DNA of 64,000 nucleotides, from positions 186,001 through 250,000 of the forward strand of contig NZ_QJSU01000004.1 of the NCBI RefSeq assembly GCF_003217155.1, in the 5' to 3' direction. This document shows positions 1-8,822 of the stretch, in pieces. The first letter of the stretch is position 1. Each line of letters starts with the position of its first letter. The notes under the pieces were generated by a model. That model was not told where the DNA came from and searched no databases. It saw only the letters and a program-made list of their open reading frames with translations. Source of the stretch: Psychrobacter fozii. Its GTDB lineage: Bacteria; Pseudomonadota; Gammaproteobacteria; Pseudomonadales; Moraxellaceae. Both the position numbers and the translations under genes were made by a program.

Positions 1-1135
1 TCATACCCAGACGCTCTACTCGTCTGTCCATCATTTGTCGAGCCAGTGCCTGCATGTCTTCAACGCGATCTATCTCATCAACAATCTCTAGACCCAATAA
101 AGTCTCAAACACGTCTTCTAAAGTAACCAGACCTTTGACCTCGCCATATTCACCGACAGTAATCGCGATATGGATGCGGTTCTTTAGCATGAGCTCTAAT
201 AAATCAAACAGTTTCATTTTGGAAAATACAAAAGTGATTTCACGTTTGAACTGAGTCAATGGCTTATCTACAGCGTGATTCACTTTTGCTAACAACATAT
301 CTGTTTTTAATACAAAACCAGTAACATTGTCCAAGTCACCATCATAAATTGGTAATCGTGAAAACGTCAGCTTTGGGCGATCAACCAATAATTCGGCGAC
401 TGTTTTATTTTCCTCAAACGCGAGCATTACCGAACGCGGCGTCATAATATCTTCAACTTTAATGGCGCCAAATGCCAGTAAGTTACGAATGATCCGCGAC
501 TCTAAAGGATCAATTTGTCCTGACTCTTCACCGATACTCGCAAGTGCTGCAAACTCACGACGACTAAATGCTTGAGGTTCTTTGCCACGCACCAGTAGTT
601 TTGTCAAACGCTCTGATACCCAAATGAGTGGGTACAACAGCAGAATAATACCACGGACAAAATAAGCGACAATGCCACTCAACTGACGCCAGTAGACTGT
701 ACCTAGTGTCTTTGGAATAATCTCAGATAAGAATAAAATAGCCAATGTCATAATGGCAGAGAATAGACCAAACCATGCACTACCAAAGACAATCGTTGCC
801 TGAGCACCAGCACCGATAGAACCCAATGTATGAGCGACGGTATTCAATGTCAAAATAGCTGCCAACGACTGGTCAATATTATCAACCTTTAACCGTCTGA
901 GCATATTTGCTTTTTTTGGGTTAGTTTCTTGAACGTCAGCGATGTAGGACGGTGTCATGCTTAGTAATGCGGATTCTGCTAAGGAGCAAACAAACGAGAT
1001 ACCGATGGCCACAACCACAAAGAATATCAATAACAGAATATTGATCGCTGTGGGATCTGCTGAAGCATCAGCAGCAAATGCCGGATAAGGTAGTAGCATT
1101 GCGAGTAACGCTAGTAGCCCAAAAATAGGCTTCAT
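1..1135 (-). CDS. CNNM/CorC-type membrane protein with CBS domains (C-terminus cut by window edge)
   Basis: Translated by hand from the minus strand; the frame is open from an ATG at 1135 to the left edge, giving about 378 residues without the stop. Residues 1-22 are a hydrophobic signal-like segment ending AFA. A DUF21/CNNM transmembrane domain follows (about 30-190) with the typical SEIIPKTLG stretch, then a linker with GEESGQIDPLE and a paired CBS region with EDIMTPRSVM and GLVTLEDVFE. Such proteins are implicated in Mg2+/divalent cation efflux and are often annotated hemolysin. An in-frame ATG at 1228 would add 31 polar residues with no ribosome site; I prefer 1135 because it starts the hydrophobic segment. 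The final acidic or CorC domain, if any, lies outside the window. Confidence 0.85.
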   Translation of the reverse strand, partial: MKPIFGLLALLAMLLPYPAFAADASADPTAINILLLIFFVVVAIGISFVCSLAESALLSMTPSYIADVQETNPKKANMLRRLKVDNIDQSLAAILTLNTVAHTLGSIGAGAQATIVFGSAWFGLFSAIMTLAILFLSEIIPKTLGTVYWRQLSGIVAYFVRGIILLLYPLIWVSERLTKLLVRGKEPQAFSRREFAALASIGEESGQIDPLESRIIRNLLAFGAIKVEDIMTPRSVMLAFEENKTVAELLVDRPKLTFSRLPIYDGDLDNVTGFVLKTDMLLAKVNHAVDKPLTQFKREITFVFSKMKLFDLLELMLKNRIHIAITVGEYGEVKGLVTLEDVFETLLGLEIVDEIDRVEDMQALARQMMDRRVERLGM

Positions 1136-1563
1136 GCTTCTAAGACGCTTAAAATAGTGCAGCGTCGGAGGAGGTTTGGCTGACGCTTCTTTAAAAGCGC
1201 GCGGACGACATAAACGAGGTACAAACATAAAAGTGGTGAACAAGTTGGGTAACCTAAACAGAAAAGAGAAAAAGGAATTTTAAGCAAACAGCAACAGATA
1301 TAGAGAGCAAATAACAGCACCAAAATAAAAATACATAACGGTATCTGCCAATACTTTCTAGATAGCTCTTTAAAGCTAACTTCACACTGTCTGTTAGGCT
1401 TAATGACATTCCAATAAATAGTGGGCTAAACACAGCCAATTATTGCCATTTGATAGTAGCACTGATGCTGATATTTCACAATAAGTCGCTTTTTTTAAGT
1501 CTTTGCTTTTTGATACCTTGTATTACGCTACGATTGCCTAATATCCACTAAATATCTGAAATT
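1136..1563. other. Intergenic stretch, no gene seen
   Basis: About 430 bases upstream of the CNNM gene. Only short open frames without ribosome sites or recognisable products occur on either strand. The promoter of the CNNM gene should lie here, but I could not assign boxes convincingly. Confidence 0.5.
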
Positions 1564-1572
1564 TGCTATAAT
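1564..1572 (+). promoter_or_regulatory. Extended -10 promoter element upstream of yajC-secDF
   Basis: The string TGCTATAAT is an extended sigma-70 -10 box; the same string occurs upstream of ppa. No good -35 is visible at the normal distance, which fits an extended -10 promoter. It lies about 235 nt upstream of yajC and would place the 15-bp repeat array at 1630-1689 in the 5' leader. Confidence 0.45.
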
Positions 1573-1629
1573 CGCAGCACTTTGTCATCACTTATCGTAT
1601 TACAACAGAAATAACTTATGCGTTGCATT

Positions 1630-1689
1630 AGAAATACTGTCGTCAGAAATACTGTTATCAAAAATACGGCCACTAGAAGTAATGACCGC
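1630..1689 (+). repeat. Four phased 15-bp direct repeats in the yajC leader
   Basis: Four consecutive 15-nt units start at 1630, 1645, 1660 and 1675. The first two share AGAAATACTGT, and the third and fourth are more diverged (AAAAATACGG, AGAAGTAATG). They lie inside a 37-codon frame opening at ATG 1618 and closing at 1731, which repeats a (V/I)(R/K)NT motif. That frame has no clear Shine-Dalgarno, so I record the repeat rather than a gene. Confidence 0.5.
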
Positions 1690-1809
1690 TGGCTTGACGA
1701 TTACCTTAAGAAAAACGTACTCAGGCTATGATTAACAGTTACCAAGTCTGGGATTTTTTGTTACTATGCGTTTAATTTTATTATTATCCATGACTTACTG
1801 AGAGAAACT

Positions 1810-2136
1810 ATGTTCTTATTTATTCAAGCTGCTCATGCTGCCGAAACTGCAGGTGCTGCGTCACTATTTGGTCAGATTCTACTGCCTGTTGCTTTTTTTG
1901 CGATTTTTTACTTCTTGGTTATTCGCCCGCAGTCTAAGCGTACCAAAGAGCATCGTGCCATGGTCAATGCTTTGAGCGTTGGTAGTGAAATCATTTTTGC
2001 TGGTGGCTTAATGGGTCGCATCAAAAACCTAGAAGGCGACTATGCAGTGGTTAGCTTAAATAATAATACTGATATCAAAGTACAACGTGCTTCTGTTATC
2101 TCAGTATTGCCTGCTGGCACTATCGAAAGCATTTAA
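1810..2136 (+). CDS. yajC: Sec translocon accessory protein YajC
   Basis: 108 residues, the normal YajC size. A single transmembrane helix (about 20-42) is followed by the family hallmark FYFLVIRPQSKR and a small cytoplasmic domain with the typical GGLMGRI and VQRASVISVLP segments. YajC associates with SecD and SecF in the inner membrane and assists SecYEG-dependent export. The start ATG at 1810 has GAGAAA just upstream. secD and secF follow on the same strand, but a strong hairpin at 2201-2234 separates yajC from secD, so the two may be only partly co-transcribed. Confidence 0.96.
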   Translation: MFLFIQAAHAAETAGAASLFGQILLPVAFFAIFYFLVIRPQSKRTKEHRAMVNALSVGSEIIFAGGLMGRIKNLEGDYAVVSLNNNTDIKVQRASVISVLPAGTIESI

Positions 2137-2200
2137 TCATCAATCATTTCTATGAATGAATGATTGTTTGATGGTCGTATCATCAGTAGATGTCACGACT

Positions 2201-2234
2201 AAAAATGACCGTATATTATTTACGGTCATTTTTC
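2201..2234 (+). terminator. Intrinsic terminator or attenuator after yajC
   Basis: Near-perfect stem AAAAATGACCGTA / TACGGTCATTTTT around a short AT loop, followed by T residues. A weaker hairpin (AATCATT/AATGATT) precedes it just after the yajC stop. Since secD lies about 230 nt downstream, readthrough or a second promoter is needed for secDF expression. Confidence 0.75.
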
Positions 2235-2353
2235 GCTATAAAGAAATGAGACAAAGCGGTCTTGTAGACTGCAAGATAGTCTATATTTACTCTTATTGAG
2301 TAGGTTGTTTTTATTTTTTGTTTTACTATCACCGCGGATGATCGCAACGGTAC

Positions 2354-2458
2354 ATGATGATGGCTTTTATACGCAGCATTAGACCTTTGCTATCGCTAAC
2401 TTCCCATCTGCTAACTTGTGGCCTACGTCGCCAGTTGTTTATCAACTTAAAGAAGTGA
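2354..2458 (+). CDS. Possible 34-codon leader ORF abutting secD
   Basis: Three consecutive ATG codons (first at 2354) open a frame that stops at 2456-2458, two bases before the secD ATG at 2461. The peptide has a short basic/hydrophobic N-half (FIRSIRPLLSLT, then HLLTC) and a basic C-end. Placement immediately before secD recalls secretion-monitor leader peptides upstream of secDF in other bacteria (for example VemP in Vibrio). No strong Shine-Dalgarno is visible and conservation is unknown, so it may be chance. Confidence 0.25.
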   Translation: MMMAFIRSIRPLLSLTSHLLTCGLRRQLFINLKK

Positions 2459-2460
2459 TT

Positions 2461-4338
2461 ATGCAATATCCCGCTTGGAAATACTTACTTATTACCGTCG
2501 TGATACTCATTGCCGGTCTATATGCTGCCCCTAACCTCTATCCTGACGAGCCCGCTGTGCAGATTACGAGTGCTGCTGCAGGTACACAGCTGTCTGAAGA
2601 GATATTAACGCAGTCGCAAAGCTTACTCAAAGATGCCGGTTTGGATAACCATGACGGCACATTTGAAGGCAATAGTGCACTGGTTCGTCTTGATAATTCA
2701 GTCGATCAGCTAAAGGCGCAAGAAGTGCTACGTCAAAATTTGGGCGAAAACTATGTGGTCGCTCTAAACTTAGCACAGACAACACCGCAGTGGCTACGTG
2801 ACATCGGCGCAAAACCGATGAAGCTTGGTCTTGATTTACGTGGTGGTGTGCGCTTTGTACTCGAAGTCGATATGGACAAAGCACTTGAGCAGCGTCTGAC
2901 CGGTGCTAGTAGCGACATGCGTCGCGAGCTACGTGCTGAACGCATTGCAGTCAAAGGTATCAAGACCGAAGATCAAAGCGTGGTACTACATTTCGCTGAT
3001 ACAGACACTCGCAATCGTGCACAAAACATCCTACAAGGATCGATGGGCACCACGTTTAGCTTGCAGTCTTCTATTGACGATCAAGGTCCTGCATTACTCT
3101 TATCGTATAACGATGCGACACTTGACGAAATCAATAGCTATGCCGTCAATCAAAACTTGACGACGCTACGCAACCGTATTGCTGAACTGGGCGTTACTGA
3201 AGCCCTAGTGCAATCACAAGGTGCCAATCGTATCGTCGTAGAATTGCCAGGTGTACAGGATACTGCAGAAGCAAAACGTGTCCTTGGACGTACTGCAAAC
3301 CTTGAATTCCGTATGGTCGCAGAAGATGCCGACAACTATACAGGTGGTATTCCTCCAGCGGGCACCGAAGCGTTCCCGTTTGAAACACTAGATGGCTCGC
3401 CTGTACTGCTTGAACGTCAAGCGATTGTCAGCGGTGATAAAGTAACCAATGCTCAAACTGGCTTGGATGAAAGCGGTCTACCTGAAGTAAGTATTACCTT
3501 GGACAGTGCTGGCGGCAAGCTCATGCAGAACGCCACACGTACGGCTGTTGGTAAACAGATGGCTGTATTGTTCATTGAAAACAAACAAAGAATCACTTAC
3601 GAAGAAGACCCAGTAACTGGCGAGACTGAAGAAATACGTACGCCTTATGCTGAAACCAAGGTCATTAACCGTGCTAACATTCAAGCCGTTCTAGGCTCCT
3701 CTTTCCGTATTACTGGGCTAGACAGCAGTGCTGAAGCCGCTGAGCTTGCACTATTACTGCGTTCAGGAGCACTTGCGGCACCGATGTACTTTGTAGAAGA
3801 GCGCACCATTGGTCCTTCACTGGGTCAAGAGAACATTGAAAAAGGTCTATTCTCTACGCAGGTCGGCTATCTACTAGTCTTTGCGTTTATGATTATCTTC
3901 TATCGTCTGTTTGGTGTCATCGCTAACGTAGCACTAGCAGTCAACGTGATTATCATCATCTCTATCATGTCAATCCTAGGCTCATCGCTTACCCTACCCG
4001 GTATCGCTGGTATTGTTTTGACCATCGGTATGGCAGTTGATGCAAACGTACTAATCTTTGAGCGAATACGTGAAGAGATTGCTAATGGAGTAAGGCCGAA
4101 GTCCGCTATCGTGGCAGGTTTTGACCGAGCTTTTAGTAGTATTTTCGATGCCAACATTACAACTTTATTGGTCGCATTTATCTTATTTGCGATTGGTACT
4201 GGTCCGATTAAAGGCTTTGCGATCACGCTAGCTATTGGTATTATCAGCTCACTGTTTACGGCTATTCTGGTCACACGTGCGCTGGTACAAGTTGCTTATG
4301 GCAAGCGTAAATCCATCAAACGTCTGAGCATCGGTTAG
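2461..4338 (+). CDS. secD: Protein translocase subunit SecD
   Basis: 625 residues from the ATG at 2461, chosen because AAAGAAG lies 5-6 nt upstream and the protein then begins with the first transmembrane helix (MQYPAWKYLLITV), as in other SecD proteins; an upstream in-frame start at 2416 would add 15 atypical residues. After TM1 comes the large periplasmic P1 domain (about 30-440) with GLDLRGGVRFVLEVD, then five transmembrane helices with the conserved GMAVDANVLIFERIREE. SecD with SecF forms the RND-type proton-driven module that pulls translocating proteins into the periplasm. secF starts 9 nt downstream. Confidence 0.97.
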   Translation: MQYPAWKYLLITVVILIAGLYAAPNLYPDEPAVQITSAAAGTQLSEEILTQSQSLLKDAGLDNHDGTFEGNSALVRLDNSVDQLKAQEVLRQNLGENYVVALNLAQTTPQWLRDIGAKPMKLGLDLRGGVRFVLEVDMDKALEQRLTGASSDMRRELRAERIAVKGIKTEDQSVVLHFADTDTRNRAQNILQGSMGTTFSLQSSIDDQGPALLLSYNDATLDEINSYAVNQNLTTLRNRIAELGVTEALVQSQGANRIVVELPGVQDTAEAKRVLGRTANLEFRMVAEDADNYTGGIPPAGTEAFPFETLDGSPVLLERQAIVSGDKVTNAQTGLDESGLPEVSITLDSAGGKLMQNATRTAVGKQMAVLFIENKQRITYEEDPVTGETEEIRTPYAETKVINRANIQAVLGSSFRITGLDSSAEAAELALLLRSGALAAPMYFVEERTIGPSLGQENIEKGLFSTQVGYLLVFAFMIIFYRLFGVIANVALAVNVIIIISIMSILGSSLTLPGIAGIVLTIGMAVDANVLIFERIREEIANGVRPKSAIVAGFDRAFSSIFDANITTLLVAFILFAIGTGPIKGFAITLAIGIISSLFTAILVTRALVQVAYGKRKSIKRLSIG

Positions 4339-4347
4339 GAGAACATT

Positions 4348-5607
4348 ATGGCTATCGAGAATAAACATCCTCTAGAACAGCAGAATAGTCCAGATCGAAA
4401 TGGTTCAGGCGGCTCAAATGGCGATGGAAACAATGCAAGCACGCGCCGCCGTAACAAACCACGCCGTGATGGCAAAGGTAGCAATACTAAAACCAACAAC
4501 CCTGTCACAGCGCAGCCGAGTAACAGTAAAGCTCGTCGCAGTGGTAAGGGTGCTGGTAAAGACAGTCAAGCACTGGCCACTCAAGCAACTGATCCTAATC
4601 TAGCAACAGGTGATGCGGCAGATGATGCGGCGGCACAAGCTGAAGGTGGTATCAAAGCCATTGGCAACCAGCGTATCATTCCTTTTATGAAGATAGAAAA
4701 GCCCATGGCCATTTTATCTTTATTGATGGTTATTGGTAGTATCATTGCTATCGCCGTAAACGGTCTGAATTTGGGACTTGATTTCACGGGTGGTGTCTCA
4801 GCAGATGTGCGTTATGAGCAGTCTGTTGAACAAGTTGATGTTGTCAATGCCTTGTCAGACAATGGTTTTGATGATGCTGTCGTACAGTACCTAGGAACAT
4901 CACAAGAGCTACTGATTCGCCTACCACCTCAGTCTGATAATGTTGATGGACTCAATACCAGTCTGACCAAAGCATTGACCTTAGCTGATAATAATGTTGA
5001 AATCAGTAACGTCAATATTATCGGTAGTCAAGTCGGTAGTGAAGTCTACTTAAACTCAGTGATGTCGTTAGCGCTAGCACTAGCCTGTATGCTTGGCTAT
5101 GTTGCCCTGCGTTTCCAATTCAAATTATCCCTTGGTGCAGTCATGTCGCTGTTTCATGATGCGGTTGTCACTATTGGTGTATTTGCCTTATTTGGCTTTC
5201 CATTCGACTTAACTGTGTTGGCAGCTATTTTGGCCTTGATTGGTTACTCATTGAACGATACGATCGTTGTCTATGACCGTATCCGTGAGAACTTCCGTCG
5301 CGTTCGTGGTATCACGCCGCGTCAGACTATCGACTTGTCTTTGACAGAGACGCTGCGCCGTACGATTATGACCATCTCAACGGTATTGTTAGTGGTATTA
5401 GCAATGCTGTTCTTAGGTGGTGATGGTCTATACTGGTTCTCAGTTGCCCTCTTCATCGGTCTAATTGCTGGTACTTATTCATCAACTTATATCGCAAGTT
5501 CGATTCCGTTACGTATGGGTCTATCTCGTGATGACTTTATTGTAAAAGTAAAACCAGAGTTTGAAGAAGAAATTGTTACTTTTAACGATCCAAAAATGTT
5601 TGAATAA
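4348..5607 (+). CDS. secF: Protein translocase subunit SecF with a long polar N-terminal extension
   Basis: 419 residues, roughly 100 more than typical SecF. Residues 1-105 are low complexity, rich in Gly, Asn, Ser and Lys/Arg, then acidic/Ala-rich, before the first membrane helix (about 118-138). The rest is a standard SecF: GLDFTGG, periplasmic loop, and membrane helices including GYSLNDTIVVYDRIRENFRR. GGAG sits just upstream of the ATG and the gene lies 9 nt after secD, so translation is probably coupled. No internal start has a better ribosome site, so the extension looks genuine; it should be cytoplasmic and positively charged in its first half. Confidence 0.96.
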   Translation: MAIENKHPLEQQNSPDRNGSGGSNGDGNNASTRRRNKPRRDGKGSNTKTNNPVTAQPSNSKARRSGKGAGKDSQALATQATDPNLATGDAADDAAAQAEGGIKAIGNQRIIPFMKIEKPMAILSLLMVIGSIIAIAVNGLNLGLDFTGGVSADVRYEQSVEQVDVVNALSDNGFDDAVVQYLGTSQELLIRLPPQSDNVDGLNTSLTKALTLADNNVEISNVNIIGSQVGSEVYLNSVMSLALALACMLGYVALRFQFKLSLGAVMSLFHDAVVTIGVFALFGFPFDLTVLAAILALIGYSLNDTIVVYDRIRENFRRVRGITPRQTIDLSLTETLRRTIMTISTVLLVVLAMLFLGGDGLYWFSVALFIGLIAGTYSSTYIASSIPLRMGLSRDDFIVKVKPEFEEEIVTFNDPKMFE

Positions 5608-5621
5608 GTGTTTAATGGTAT

Positions 5622-5890
5622 TAGGGTCTGTTGAACATTCAAACGTGGTGCTGGCAGTCACTATTTTTTAGACAATATGCAGTGAAATTTTTGATGCCTA
5701 GTCATTCTAGGTTAAACAATTTCGCCATATATTGGCAAAAAAGAGTACTGCCCTGAAAGGCTGATGCTAAAACCACCCCAAACGTTGTTGAAAACCTAGC
5801 TAAGGTCTCGACATTATCGTCAATTTTCGCCTAGTTTGGTGCATTTTTAGCGATCAGCAGCCCTAATGTTTGAATGTTCAACAGACCCTA
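5622..5890. mobile_element. MITE-like element, 269 bp, perfect terminal inverted repeats
   Basis: The ends are perfect inverted repeats of 21-23 bp: left end TAGGGTCTGTTGAAC, continued at 5637-5644, and the exact reverse complement at 5868-5890. Both termini carry TA, consistent with a TA target duplication outside a GGGTCTGTT terminus. The interior (about 225 bp) has no usable reading frame, so this is a non-autonomous element. It starts 14 bp after the secF stop. The parent transposase is not in the window; TA duplication occurs in IS630-like and some IS5-like families. Confidence 0.8.
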
Positions 5891-5949
5891 TTTAATTTAT
5901 ATAAATTTGACTATAAAGTCTGCCATAAATAACAGTAGTAACGTTTAAA

Positions 5950-5993
5950 TCAAAGCACCTGACTCATGAATAATGAGTCTAGGTGCTTTTGTC
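5950..5993 (+). terminator. Intrinsic terminator between the secF-side element and the MATE gene
   Basis: Stem AAAGCACCT.ACTCAT / ATGAGT.TAGGTGCTTT with a GAATA loop, followed by TTTGTCTTT. It is probably the original secDF terminator, now separated from secF by the MITE-like insertion. It overlaps an upstream in-frame candidate start (5973) of the following gene, which argues against that start. Confidence 0.75.
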
Positions 5994-6071
5994 TTTGTAG
6001 CTGTGTTTGTCATAAATAGCACATATGCTACGCTCAATCCTTGTTGGGTTTTAAGTATAAACGAGCCAAAA

Positions 6072-7490
6072 ATGACTACTCCCATATCTAGTCCAATGCC
6101 GCCCATCGATACCCGTTATACGCGTATTATTGCCATAGCTTTGCCAGTATTATTGGCCAATCTTGCCATGCCTCTACAAAGCGTTATTGATACAGCGATC
6201 GTCGGTAATATGAATGATACGGCTAAACTGGCTGGTATGGGACTCGCGATACAGTTATTGTCGTTATTGCTCGTCAGTTTTAACTTCTTACAATACGCAT
6301 CGTCCGGACTGTCAGCACAAGCAATGGGACAACTGGCCAATCATACCACCAATGCTACAGATGGTACGGCAACGTCAGTTAATACGGCCCCTTCACCTCT
6401 ACTGTCTATCTTGCAACGTGCTTTGCTACTGGCATGTGGTATCGGTGCTATCTTGCTATTGGCAAAACCATGGTTGATAGATTTTGGTTTACAGGCGCTA
6501 TCAGCCAATCCAAATAGTGGACGTGCTGCACAGACTTACTTAGATGTTAGGTTTTGGGGCGTGATTGCTGAGCTGATGAACTTTGCATTTATCGGTTGGT
6601 TTGCAGGGCAAGGTAAAACTCGCTATATGCTATATCAACAAGGTTTTATTGCCATACTCAATATCGTCTTAACCTTGTTTTTTGTCTTTACGATGAAAAT
6701 GGGCTTGGTTGGTGTGGCACTAGGTACGACCATTGCCTTTTGGTTTGGGGTATTATTAGCACTGTGGTTAAGTCGTCATCATCTGCAAATATCTTGGCGG
6801 GCTTTATTTACTGCCGATAAGCAATATTTTACTAAAGAGCGAATACTTAGGCTGTTCTCATTAAATAAAGACATTTTTATTCGTACGCTTATCTTAACTT
6901 TGAGTTTTGCTTGGATTACTCGTCTCTCTGCTCAAAGCGGTGATGTCATACTAGCAGCCAATGCTATTTTACTCCAAGTTCTGAGCATCTCAGCCTTTGC
7001 CCTTGATGGTGTTGCGGTATCTGCTGAGACGTTAAGTGGTCAAGCGGCTGGACGCCGAGATTGGCCACGTTTTCGCATTATTATCAAACGTACAGGTATT
7101 GTCAGCTACGGACTTGCTATCGCCTTGAGTGCTATATGGTGGCTTGCAATGCCAACATATTTGGGGTTCATGACCAACATCGAGACGGTTTTTACGTTGG
7201 CATATAATTACCATCTTTATGCCGTATTACTACCCCTCGTCGGGGTTGGTGCCTATTGGTTAGATGGTATATTTTTTGGCTTAACGGCTGGTCATGTAAT
7301 CCGTAATGCCGCTCTGATACTCGCCGCTATATTTTTCCCACTCAGCTGGCTTCTCTATCAGCAGTGGGACATGACTGGTATTTGGTTGAGTGTGTGGTGT
7401 TTATTATTGCTTAGGCTAATTATTTTAGGTGGCTTCTTGTACCACGCACATCAAACAGGCAGCTACGAAAATCTACAGCCTGAACCTTAA
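6072..7490 (+). CDS. MATE family efflux transporter, DinF type
   Basis: 472 residues from ATG 6072 (MTTPISSPMPP), with about twelve hydrophobic helices. The N-terminal region with LPVLLANLAMPLQSVIDTAI resembles the DinF subgroup of MATE transporters, which export cationic compounds or organic acids using Na+ or H+ gradients. A polar insert (about residues 95-115, Asn/Thr rich) lies between helices 2 and 3. The frame is open upstream to 5973, but that region encodes the terminator hairpin, so I use the later ATG. Substrate cannot be deduced. No operon partner is evident. Confidence 0.85.
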   Translation: MTTPISSPMPPIDTRYTRIIAIALPVLLANLAMPLQSVIDTAIVGNMNDTAKLAGMGLAIQLLSLLLVSFNFLQYASSGLSAQAMGQLANHTTNATDGTATSVNTAPSPLLSILQRALLLACGIGAILLLAKPWLIDFGLQALSANPNSGRAAQTYLDVRFWGVIAELMNFAFIGWFAGQGKTRYMLYQQGFIAILNIVLTLFFVFTMKMGLVGVALGTTIAFWFGVLLALWLSRHHLQISWRALFTADKQYFTKERILRLFSLNKDIFIRTLILTLSFAWITRLSAQSGDVILAANAILLQVLSISAFALDGVAVSAETLSGQAAGRRDWPRFRIIIKRTGIVSYGLAIALSAIWWLAMPTYLGFMTNIETVFTLAYNYHLYAVLLPLVGVGAYWLDGIFFGLTAGHVIRNAALILAAIFFPLSWLLYQQWDMTGIWLSVWCLLLLRLIILGGFLYHAHQTGSYENLQPEP

Positions 7491-7592
7491 TACCACTCTT
7501 AACTACATGGTTTTGAATAACGTATTTTTATAAAGTGTTTGTAATATAGTCGGTTCAATATAATTTGGACACAAAGACCATTAGGATATTCT

Positions 7593-8342
7593 GTGACTAC
7601 TCGTTCAAAAGAATTGCATCAGCCATATAAGATGCGCTATGACTGGGCTGAAGGCTTCAAAAAAAGCTTACCCGTGGCAATGGGCTACTTACCTGCAGGT
7701 ATTGCCTTTGGTGTGCTCGCGCAAGTTGCTGGTATCCCTGTGTGGGCTATCATTATGCTCAGTATCGTATTGTATGCTGGCGCTGCACAGTACGCTTGTT
7801 TACCCATGCTGAGTGCTGGTTTGCCGATTGGCAATATCGCGACGAATATTGCAGCTATTAATTTGCGCCATGTGTTCTATGGTATGCCTTTATTGCAATA
7901 TCTACCAAAGAACAAACTTGCCAAAACCTATTGCCTGTTTGCACTGACTGACGAGACTTTTTCAGTCATGACCAGCTTGCCCAATGAGTCGCGACAGTCC
8001 CTGATACTACCAATCAGCCTCTTTAACCAAAGTTGGTGGGTACTGGCCAGTACGATTGGTATCATGATTGGCAGTACGCTCAGCGACTTGGTACCTCATT
8101 TAGATTTCGCTTTGGTTTGCTTGTTTGCGATTTTGGCTTATGAGCAGTTTCAAAGCATCAAGCGCTACTTTCCAATTGGCATTGCCGTAGTCTCTCTAGC
8201 AGCAGCCTCGTTATTTACGAGTAACTGGTTACTATTGGTTGCGATTACCATTTGTATGTTGCTGATTTTAGCACGTGGATTTTGGGTACAGCGAGGCATG
8301 GAAGAAAAAAGCAACATGGCAGGAGAAACTGATGACCAGTAG
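7593..8342 (+). CDS. azlC: AzlC-type branched-chain amino acid exporter subunit
   Basis: 249 residues starting at GTG 7593 with AGGA 8 nt upstream. The sequence has the AzlC signature: the SLPVAMGYLPAGIAFGVLA opening, YAGAAQYA, and INLRHVFYGM, spread over about seven membrane helices. AzlC together with the small partner AzlD exports branched-chain amino acids and analogues. The stop overlaps the azlD start, typical for this pair. An ATG 13 codons in is an alternative start but would remove a normal N-terminus. Confidence 0.9.
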   Translation: MTTRSKELHQPYKMRYDWAEGFKKSLPVAMGYLPAGIAFGVLAQVAGIPVWAIIMLSIVLYAGAAQYACLPMLSAGLPIGNIATNIAAINLRHVFYGMPLLQYLPKNKLAKTYCLFALTDETFSVMTSLPNESRQSLILPISLFNQSWWVLASTIGIMIGSTLSDLVPHLDFALVCLFAILAYEQFQSIKRYFPIGIAVVSLAAASLFTSNWLLLVAITICMLLILARGFWVQRGMEEKSNMAGETDDQ

Positions 8343-8691
8343 TTATCTTATTTTCGCGACTTTTGCGATGGCCGCTGTTACCTTTATTACGCGCGCCCTG
8401 CCTTCTTTAATACCCAGAAAACTATTAGACACACCTTGGTTGCATCGATTGAATGAGAGCTTACCGCTATCCGTTATGGTGTTGCTTATTTTGACCAGTC
8501 TCTCTTATCAAGACCTGTCTGCGACCACGACTCTAAATAGTGCTGAATTGCACTTATTGATGGCACAAATTGGTGCCCTACTTTTAGTCTTACTTGTCTA
8601 CCATATCAGCCGTCAATTATTAGTCAGCATGATTGTCGGTATTGCCGCTATTAATGGTTTGCTATGGGTATTAAATAACTTTCTAGGCTAA
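8332..8691 (+). CDS. azlD: AzlD-type branched-chain amino acid exporter subunit
   Basis: 119 residues, four predicted membrane helices, with FITRALPSLIPRKLL near the N-terminus as in AzlD proteins. The ATG at 8332 lies within the end of azlC (overlap of 11 nt) and has AGGAGAAAC upstream, so translational coupling is very likely. A longer frame from 8275 would sit deep inside azlC and lacks a ribosome site. A bidirectional terminator follows at 8745-8785. Confidence 0.9.
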   Translation: MTSSYLIFATFAMAAVTFITRALPSLIPRKLLDTPWLHRLNESLPLSVMVLLILTSLSYQDLSATTTLNSAELHLLMAQIGALLLVLLVYHISRQLLVSMIVGIAAINGLLWVLNNFLG

Positions 8692-8744
8692 AAGCATTAG
8701 CTAGAATTTAGTGCCAAACAAAGCGTTAAACAATATTTCAAACA

Positions 8745-8785
8745 TAAAAAAGGCTGGATTCTTAATAGAATCCAGCCTTTTTCTA
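8745..8785. terminator. Bidirectional terminator between azlD and purF
   Basis: AAAAAAGGCTGGATTC / GAATCCAGCCTTTTTC with a short loop; A-tract on one side and T-tract on the other. It serves the convergent azlCD and purF transcripts. Confidence 0.85.
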
Positions 8786-8822
8786 AGCGTCCTGTATAGA
8801 GCTAGCTAAGAAGAACTGCTTC

